Origin: Actinomycetales bacterium
GTDB lineage: Bacteria; Actinomycetota; Actinomycetes; Actinomycetales; Microbacteriaceae
Assembly: GCA_015655255.1 (NCBI GenBank)
Contig: JAATFJ010000355.1
Location: 1-18,710, forward strand
Length of the DNA: 18,710 nucleotides
Direction: 5' to 3'
The translations under genes and the position numbers were made by a program. This document shows, piece after piece, positions 13,906-18,710 of this stretch; within the stretch, counting starts at the first letter, position 1; each line of letters begins with the position of its first letter. The notes beneath the pieces are model-generated. The model was given only the letters and a program-made list of their open reading frames with translations, was not told where the DNA came from and ran no database searches.

Positions 13906-14981
13906 GTATCGACCTGGGATTCCTCGTCTTCCTCAACTACGACAGGGACGAGGACGCTCTCGCCTCCCTGGAGGACGGCCTCTCCCTCTTCACCCACGCC
14001 GAACAGCTGGGATACGACAGCGCCGGAGTCCGCGTGCACCACGGGGTGCGCACTCTCTCCTCGCCGTTCCCCTTCCTCACCGCCGCGGCCCTGCGCACGC
14101 AGCGCATCCGCCTCGCCACGGGCATCATCCCCCTCGGCCCCGAGGACCCGGTGCGTTTCGCGGAGGACGCCGCGACGGTCGATCTGCTCAGCGGCGGCCG
14201 ACTGGATCTCGGCCTCAGCAGCGGCATCATCAAGAACTCCGTCGACCCGGCCGGTCGGGCGCGCCGCGTCGAGGAGAAACTGTCCGGGATCGTCGCCGCC
14301 ATCCGGGGCGACGCGCAGGGCGACGCCCCGTTCCGGACACACGACATTCCCGTCGCTCCGGCGGTGGACGACGGGAATGTCGTTCCCCTTCCGCACGGGC
14401 CCTACGGCAGTGCGCCGGAGGAGCTCTTCGCGTTTCCGCGCAGCCCCGGGCTGGAGCATCGCCTCGCCTACGGTGCGGGATCGCTGTCGAGCGCGCTGCG
14501 TGCGGCACGGCTCGGGCTCAACCTCGTGCTGTCCACGATCCACTCCGAGGCCACGGGCCCCACCCTCGGGCACACCCAGGCGGAACTCATCCGGCGCTAC
14601 CGGGAGGAGTTCGCGCAGCACCACCCCGACCGGGCTCCGAAGGTCGCCGTTGGGCGCTCGATCCTCCCCGTCGTCGACGACGAGGATGCCCGCGAGTTCT
14701 CCGCACTCGCCGACTTCTATGACCACCTCGTCACCGAGGACGGCCGGTACACGGACGGCTCCCTGTCCGCCGGGCAGGCGAGCCCCCTCTATGCGGGTTC
14801 TCCCGCGGAGATCGTCGAACGGCTCTCCGCCGACCCCGTGCTGGCGGAGATCGACGAACTCGTGCTCACCCCGCTCACCGAGCTGACGGTGGCGCAGAAG
14901 AAACGCGTCTTCGCCTCCGTCGCCGCGCACGTCGCCCCGGAACTGGGCTGGTCTCGTGCCGCGGTGACGGCGGGGGCCTGA
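13902..14981 (+). CDS. Luciferase-like (LLM class) flavin-dependent oxidoreductase
   Basis: A 359-residue protein of the bacterial luciferase superfamily, from a different branch than the two NtaA/SnaA types. Marks are HAEQLGYDSAGVRVHHGV (32-49), TQRIRLATGIIPL (66-78), RFAEDAATVDLLSGGRLDLG (85-104), GYD/AARLGLNLVLSTIHSE toward the middle (201-216) and YAGSPAEIVERL near the C-terminus (297-308). Such enzymes use FMNH2 with O2, or F420 in some actinobacteria; the sequence does not settle which. It starts at GTG 13902 overlapping the DUF1684 stop, with GGAAAGGA at 13888-13895. It is the last gene of the operon, and its stop codon lies within a palindromic terminator. A strong inverted repeat lies inside the coding region (14341-14383). 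Confidence 0.85.
   Translation: MSIDLGFLVFLNYDRDEDALASLEDGLSLFTHAEQLGYDSAGVRVHHGVRTLSSPFPFLTAAALRTQRIRLATGIIPLGPEDPVRFAEDAATVDLLSGGRLDLGLSSGIIKNSVDPAGRARRVEEKLSGIVAAIRGDAQGDAPFRTHDIPVAPAVDDGNVVPLPHGPYGSAPEELFAFPRSPGLEHRLAYGAGSLSSALRAARLGLNLVLSTIHSEATGPTLGHTQAELIRRYREEFAQHHPDRAPKVAVGRSILPVVDDEDAREFSALADFYDHLVTEDGRYTDGSLSAGQASPLYAGSPAEIVERLSADPVLAEIDELVLTPLTELTVAQKKRVFASVAAHVAPELGWSRAAVTAGA
14341..14383. repeat. Perfect 15-bp inverted repeat inside the LLM gene
   Basis: ACGACATTCCCGTCG (14341-14355) is repeated exactly as its reverse complement, CGACGGGAATGTCGT (14369-14383), separated by 13 bases. The spacer can add three more pairs (TCC with GGA) after one bulged base, leaving a GGCGGT loop. 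It spans codons 147-161 (H147-V161). A stem this long is unlikely by chance and should fold stably in mRNA, but no function is evident. Confidence 0.75.
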
Positions 14982-14995
14982 GCCGCGGGCTCAGG
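14977..14995. terminator. Bidirectional terminator-like palindrome between convergent genes
   Basis: CCTGAGCC-GCG-GGCTCAGG is a perfect 8-bp stem with a 3-base loop. Each arm contains a stop codon: the TGA of the plus-strand LLM gene (14979-14981) and the TGA of the minus-strand oxidoreductase (14991-14993 on the plus strand as TCA). Only nine bases separate the two genes. It lacks a U tract on either side, which is common in actinobacteria. Confidence 0.6.
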
Positions 14996-15932
14996 GGACG
15001 AGGACGATCTTCCCCTTCGCCCCCGACTCGATGAGGGCGTGGGCGCGCGCGGCCTCCGCGAGCGGGAACTGCGGGCCGAACTCGATATCGAAGGAACCCG
15101 CGGCGAGCAGATTGATCGTGAGCGGGAACGCCTCGACCCGCCAGGCCTTCTCCTCCTCCGTGAGGGGGACGGCGGAACCGCCGCTGAAGGCGCGGATGCC
15201 GAAGCCGGGCGCATCGGCGCCGCGCACGATCGTCGCGATCCTGTCCCGGTCGGCGACGAGTGCGAGGGAGGTCTCGATGGCCTCATCGGTGCCGGCAGCA
15301 TCGAGGGCGGCGGTCACCGTCCCCGGCGCCGCGTCCCGGACGCGCTGTTCCAGCCCCTCCCCGTAGGCGACGGGGATCGCGCCGAGCTCCCGCAGACGAT
15401 CGAACCGGGCGCGGCTCGCCGTGGCGAGCACCGTCGCACCCCAGGAGCGGGCGAACTGGATAGCCGCCTGCCCCACGGCCCCGGACCCTCCGTGGATGAG
15501 GACCACATCGCCGCGCGCGACGCCGAGGGAGCGGAGCGACTGGTAGGCGGTGCTCGCGGGGATCCCGATGCTCGCGCCCTGCGCCGCCGTGACGCTCTCC
15601 GGGAGCAGCGCGATCTTCGTCACGGGTACGGCGAGGAGCGTCGCGTAGGTGCCGAGCTTCTCCCGGATCGCGACGCGATCGCCCGGGGTGAAACCCGTGA
15701 CCCCCGCCCCGACGGCCGTGATCGTCCCCGCGCCGTCGAAGCCGACCCGCCGCGGCTCGGTGATCGGCGCGGACGGGCGGAGGCTGCGGCGCGGCTTCGC
15801 ATCGAGCGGATTGACGCCCGCGGCCTCGATGCGGACGATGACCTCCCCGGGACCCGCCTCCGGGTCGGGGATCTCCTGCAGATGGAGCACCTCGGGGGTG
15901 CCGAACTCGGTGTAGACGACTGCGCTGGCCAT
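14991..15932 (-). CDS. NADPH:quinone oxidoreductase-like protein (zinc-free MDR family)
   Basis: A 313-residue medium-chain dehydrogenase/reductase. Residues 1-120 form the GroES-like catalytic domain (VVYTEFGTPEVL, EAAGVNPLDAK, VGFDGAGTITAVG, FTPGDRVAI), and about 125-260 the Rossmann domain with the NADPH loop IHGGSGAVGQAAIQFAR (146-162). The zinc-ligand cysteines of alcohol dehydrogenases are absent, which with the VNPLD motif points to the quinone oxidoreductase group that reduces quinones or enones. C-terminal GKIVLVP is typical. It converges on the oxygenase operon and lies 40 bases after hrpA in the same direction, so it is probably unrelated to sulfur use. An apparent leaderless promoter precedes it. 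Physiological substrate unknown. Confidence 0.88.
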   Translation of the reverse strand: MASAVVYTEFGTPEVLHLQEIPDPEAGPGEVIVRIEAAGVNPLDAKPRRSLRPSAPITEPRRVGFDGAGTITAVGAGVTGFTPGDRVAIREKLGTYATLLAVPVTKIALLPESVTAAQGASIGIPASTAYQSLRSLGVARGDVVLIHGGSGAVGQAAIQFARSWGATVLATASRARFDRLRELGAIPVAYGEGLEQRVRDAAPGTVTAALDAAGTDEAIETSLALVADRDRIATIVRGADAPGFGIRAFSGGSAVPLTEEEKAWRVEAFPLTINLLAAGSFDIEFGPQFPLAEAARAHALIESGAKGKIVLVP

Positions 15933-15938
15933 GTGCCC

Positions 15939-15944
15939 ACGCTA
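15939..15944 (-). promoter_or_regulatory. Possible -10 box for a leaderless mRNA
   Basis: On the minus strand TAGCGT lies six bases before the ATG of the quinone oxidoreductase, and no clear ribosome site is present. In actinobacteria a TANNNT hexamer at this distance typically starts transcription at the A of ATG, giving a leaderless message. No convincing -35 is seen. The same hexamer occurs upstream of the 5099 gene. Confidence 0.4.
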
Positions 15945-15972
15945 CCGCGTCCCCGTCGGCACGGCGCGGGTG

Positions 15973-18710
15973 TCAGCGCGCGGAGAGGACCTTCGTGATG
16001 CGCTGCGCGGAGACCGCCTGCGCGGTGCCGAGCCGCTGTGCGAAGAGACTCACGCGATACTCCTCCAGAAGCCAGCGCACCTCGACGAGGGATGCGGACG
16101 CCTCGGCGGGGAGCGGGACCGTGCCGCCCGCCTCTGCGAAGGCCTGTGCCATGCGCTCGAACTCCGTCATGCGCGTGCGGTCCTTGCCGGGTGCGTCGGC
16201 GAGCCCGCGGAGCCGCTCGACCATGCCGTCGAGGTAGCGAGGCAGATGGCTGAGGCGCTCGGCGCCCGTCGCGGAGAGGAAACCGGGGAAGAGGAGCCCC
16301 GCGAGCTGGGTGCGGATGTCGGTGAGCGGTCCGAGGAGCGTGAGCGAGTTCTCCTTCTTGATGCCTCGTTCCACCTCACGGGATTTCGTGAGGATGCGCG
16401 CCGCGAGGGAGACGCAGGAGAACAGCTCGTCGACGAGCGCGGCGCTCACCGCCTCGCGCACGCGGAAGAAGTCCGCCTCCGTGCGCAGGATGCCGGACCC
16501 GGCCGTCTCTGCATCGATGAGGCGGCGCGCGACCGTCGCCCGGGCATCCTCGATGAGCGCCGCCGCGGAGGGATAGGGCGAGGCGGCGAGGGCGAGCTTC
16601 TCCGGCGCCGTGAGGTGCTCCTGGATGTAGGAGGCGGGGGAGGGGACGCCGAGGAGCACGAGCCGGAGGACACCCCGGCGGCTCTCCGCGGTCGCGGCCT
16701 CCGCCGTCGCCTCTACGCGCACGGACACCGTCGCGCCCGCATCGACGAGGGCCGGATAGCCGCGCACGACGCCCCCGGCGACCTTCGTGTCGAGGACCTC
16801 GGGGAGGTCGCCGAAGGCCCACATCGTGAGACCGTCACGTTCGAGCGGCGCGCGGGCCGAGGCGTTCGCGACGGCACCGGGGGAGGCGCGACGTTCCGGC
16901 GGTGTCGTGCGGGAGACCGAGCGGGCAACGCTCGCCCGCGAGCGATCGGACAAACGCTGCTGCAGGGCCGGCAGGCTCCGATCCGCGCCGACGACGCGGC
17001 CGCGCTCGTCCACGGTGCGGAAGTTCATCCGCAGATGCTCGGGGACGCGGTCGAGCTCGAAGTCGTCCGCGGACACACGCTGGTTCGCGAGGGGCTGGAT
17101 GAGCCGGGCAAGGGCGTCCCGGAGGCTCGTCGGGGGCAGCCCCTCGTGCGATTCCGGGCCGTCCGCCGCGAGGGCGGCGCCGAACTTCTCCGCCCAGTCC
17201 GCCGCAGGGACGACATGGCGCCGGATCGCCTTGGGGAGGGCGCGGAGCATCGCCGTGACGAGCTCGGAACGCAGTCCCGGCACCTGCCAGTCGAAGCCGG
17301 TATCGCGTACCTGCTGGAGGAGGGCGAGGGGGATGACGACGCTCACACCGTCGTCGGGGGCGCCCGGCTCGAAGCGGTAGGCGAGCCCGAGCACCTGATC
17401 GGCCTGGGTCCAACGTGCGGGGAATTCGCCCTTCTCCGCCCGCTCCTCCGCGTCGAGGAGGTCGCTCTCGCGCATGGTGAGGAGCTTCGGCGTCGCCGTC
17501 AGCGCCTCCTGCCACCAGCGCTCGAAGGAACGCACATCGAAGACCTCGGCGGGGATCCGCTCGTTGTAGAAGTCGAAGACGGCCTCGTCGCCCGCGAGGA
17601 TGTCGCGGCGGCGCTCGCGTTCCTCCACCTTCTCCAGGCGACGGCGCAGCTCGATGTTGCTGCGCCAGAAGGCGCTCACGCGCCTATCGATGCGGGCGGG
17701 ATCCCACTCGCCCTCCACGAGCGCGTGGCGCACGAACAGCTCGCGCGCCCCCGCCCTGTCGATCCGGGCGAACTGCACGCGACGACGTGGGATGATCTCC
17801 AGGCCGAAGAGCAGCACCTTCTCGAAGGCGACGGCCGCCCCCGCATCCTTCGACCAGTGCGGTTCGGAGACCTGGCGCTTGGCGAGGTCTCCCGCGAGCT
17901 GTTCCGCCCAGGCCGGGTCGATCGCCGCGACCGTGCGGGCGAAGGTCTGCGAGGTCTCCACGATCTCCGCCGCCATGACGGCCGCAGGGCTCTTCCTGCG
18001 CAGCCCGGATCCGGGGAAGATGCGGAAGCGGATGCCGCGCGCCCCGCGGTATTCGGCGGAGCGGCGCTTCTTGTCCTGTGGCGCGGTCTTGCCCGCGGTG
18101 CGCTCGTCGAGAATGCCGATCTGGGAGAGGAGACCGGAGAGGAGGGCGCGGTGGATCGCATCGGGATCGGCGGTCTCCTCGCCGCCCTCGGTCTTCACGA
18201 GGGAGCGCAGCTGTCGGTGTACGTCGAACCATTCCCGCACCCGGACGTAGTTCATATGCTCTGCGCGGCATAAACGACGGAAGGCGCTGGAACCGAGCTC
18301 CTTCTGCTGCTCCCGCAGGTAGTTCCAGAGGGCGAGGAGCGTGAGGAAGTCGCTCGTCGGGTCGATGAAGCGGGCGTGTGCGCGGTCGGCGGCATCGCGG
18401 ACGTTCTGTGGAGCGTCCGCGGAGGGACGCTCGCGGACATCCTGGATGGACAGCCCTGCGACGATGGCGAGGACGTCGCGACCCACCCCGATGCGCCCCG
18501 CTTCCAGGAGCATGCGCGCGAAGCGGGGGTCGATGGGCATGCGAGCGATGTCACGGCCGATGCGGGTGAGGCGCGGCTCTGCTCTGCTCTGATCGATGGC
18601 GCCGAGCTCGGCGAGGAGGTCGAAGGCCGCCTTGACGCCGCGGGAATCGGGCGGGGTGAGGAAGGGGAACGCCGTGATGTCGCCGAAGCCGAGCGACAGC
18701 ATCTGCAGCA
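15973..18710 (-). CDS. hrpA: ATP-dependent RNA helicase HrpA, C-terminal part (cut by the window edge)
   Basis: The final 911 codons of a DEAH-box helicase; the ATP-binding RecA-like domains lie beyond base 18710. The visible part starts in the conserved LQMLSLGFGDITAFPF region, followed by RIGRDIARMPIDPRFARMLLEA (winged-helix/ratchet region) and the auxiliary domains that HrpA shares with DEAH RNA helicases, then the long DUF3418-type C-terminal region specific to bacterial HrpA (VFDFYNERIPAEVFDVRSFE and FPARWTQADQVLGLAYRFEPG, ending with VRWLLEEYRVSLFAQRLGT). HrpA unwinds RNA and, in Escherichia coli, rescues stalled ribosomes on certain mRNAs. The full protein is about 1300 residues in Proteobacteria, and the visible part is consistent with that. 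No frameshift is seen. Stop codon at 15973-15975. Confidence 0.93.
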   Translation of the reverse strand, partial: LQMLSLGFGDITAFPFLTPPDSRGVKAAFDLLAELGAIDQSRAEPRLTRIGRDIARMPIDPRFARMLLEAGRIGVGRDVLAIVAGLSIQDVRERPSADAPQNVRDAADRAHARFIDPTSDFLTLLALWNYLREQQKELGSSAFRRLCRAEHMNYVRVREWFDVHRQLRSLVKTEGGEETADPDAIHRALLSGLLSQIGILDERTAGKTAPQDKKRRSAEYRGARGIRFRIFPGSGLRRKSPAAVMAAEIVETSQTFARTVAAIDPAWAEQLAGDLAKRQVSEPHWSKDAGAAVAFEKVLLFGLEIIPRRRVQFARIDRAGARELFVRHALVEGEWDPARIDRRVSAFWRSNIELRRRLEKVEERERRRDILAGDEAVFDFYNERIPAEVFDVRSFERWWQEALTATPKLLTMRESDLLDAEERAEKGEFPARWTQADQVLGLAYRFEPGAPDDGVSVVIPLALLQQVRDTGFDWQVPGLRSELVTAMLRALPKAIRRHVVPAADWAEKFGAALAADGPESHEGLPPTSLRDALARLIQPLANQRVSADDFELDRVPEHLRMNFRTVDERGRVVGADRSLPALQQRLSDRSRASVARSVSRTTPPERRASPGAVANASARAPLERDGLTMWAFGDLPEVLDTKVAGGVVRGYPALVDAGATVSVRVEATAEAATAESRRGVLRLVLLGVPSPASYIQEHLTAPEKLALAASPYPSAAALIEDARATVARRLIDAETAGSGILRTEADFFRVREAVSAALVDELFSCVSLAARILTKSREVERGIKKENSLTLLGPLTDIRTQLAGLLFPGFLSATGAERLSHLPRYLDGMVERLRGLADAPGKDRTRMTEFERMAQAFAEAGGTVPLPAEASASLVEVRWLLEEYRVSLFAQRLGTAQAVSAQRITKVLSAR

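Noticed and set aside
3772..14981. A dszABC dibenzothiophene-desulfurisation operon
   Set aside because: DszA- and DszC-like proteins are present only at family level. No DszB desulfinase is found, the gene order differs, and two transporters are included.
15931..18273. A 780-codon open frame on the plus strand opposite hrpA
   Set aside because: It is the antisense shadow of a strongly recognisable hrpA coding region. Its translation is low-complexity, rich in Arg, Gly, Glu and Ala, with no family motif.
1..18710. CRISPR arrays, tRNA or rRNA genes, insertion sequences, prophage or attachment sites
   Set aside because: I saw no repeat-spacer arrays, cloverleaf-like tRNA sequence, transposase or integrase motifs, or flanking direct repeats. 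GC content and codon use look even throughout.

Overview
The window is very GC-rich, with GC-ending codons, densely packed ATGA-type gene overlaps and no mobile elements. This fits a high-GC actinobacterium, probably from Micrococcales, although no gene pins down the genus. There is no rRNA, tRNA, CRISPR array or insertion sequence that I can see.

Layout. Positions 1-231 (minus) are the N-terminal end of an acyl-CoA-dehydrogenase-like flavoprotein that runs off the left edge. A divergent control region (232-481) separates it from a plus-strand operon. That operon holds a MetNIQ-type ABC transporter (ATPase 482-1489, permease 1491-2156, lipoprotein 2804-3709). A small protein sits between permease and lipoprotein; it looks like only the C-terminal helical domain of an acyl-CoA-dehydrogenase-type oxygenase (2153-2710). 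After a strong hairpin comes a full-length member of that flavoprotein family (3772-4974). A second, about 10-kb, tightly overlapped operon follows (5099-14981): a peptide/nickel-type ABC transporter (binding protein, two permeases, two ATPases), two tandem NtaA/SnaA/DszA-type flavin monooxygenases, a 23-codon micro-ORF, a DUF1684 protein and a third luciferase-like flavoenzyme. A perfect palindrome closes this operon against two minus-strand genes: a zinc-free quinone oxidoreductase (14991-15932) and the 3' part of hrpA (15973 to the right edge). These last two look like ordinary chromosomal neighbours.

Working model (inference). Positions 1-14981 form an organosulfur-scavenging island. Two transporters would import one or more sulfur compounds. 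Reduced-flavin oxygenases of two structural classes (acyl-CoA-dehydrogenase fold and luciferase-like TIM barrel) would then oxidise them so that the C-S bond breaks. The combination recalls the dibenzothiophene (Dsz), dimethylsulfone (Sfn) and Bacillus S-alkyl-cysteine (Ytm/Yxe) pathways at family level only. No desulfinase, N-acetyltransferase, deacetylase, flavin reductase or regulator lies in the window, so the substrate is open.

The least expected elements are the orphan oxygenase C-terminal domain inside the transporter operon, the binding protein with no lipobox or cysteine, the micro-ORFs bridging gene junctions at 444-485 and 13001-13072, the DUF1684 protein among sulfur-type oxygenases, and a 15-bp perfect inverted repeat inside the third luciferase-like gene.
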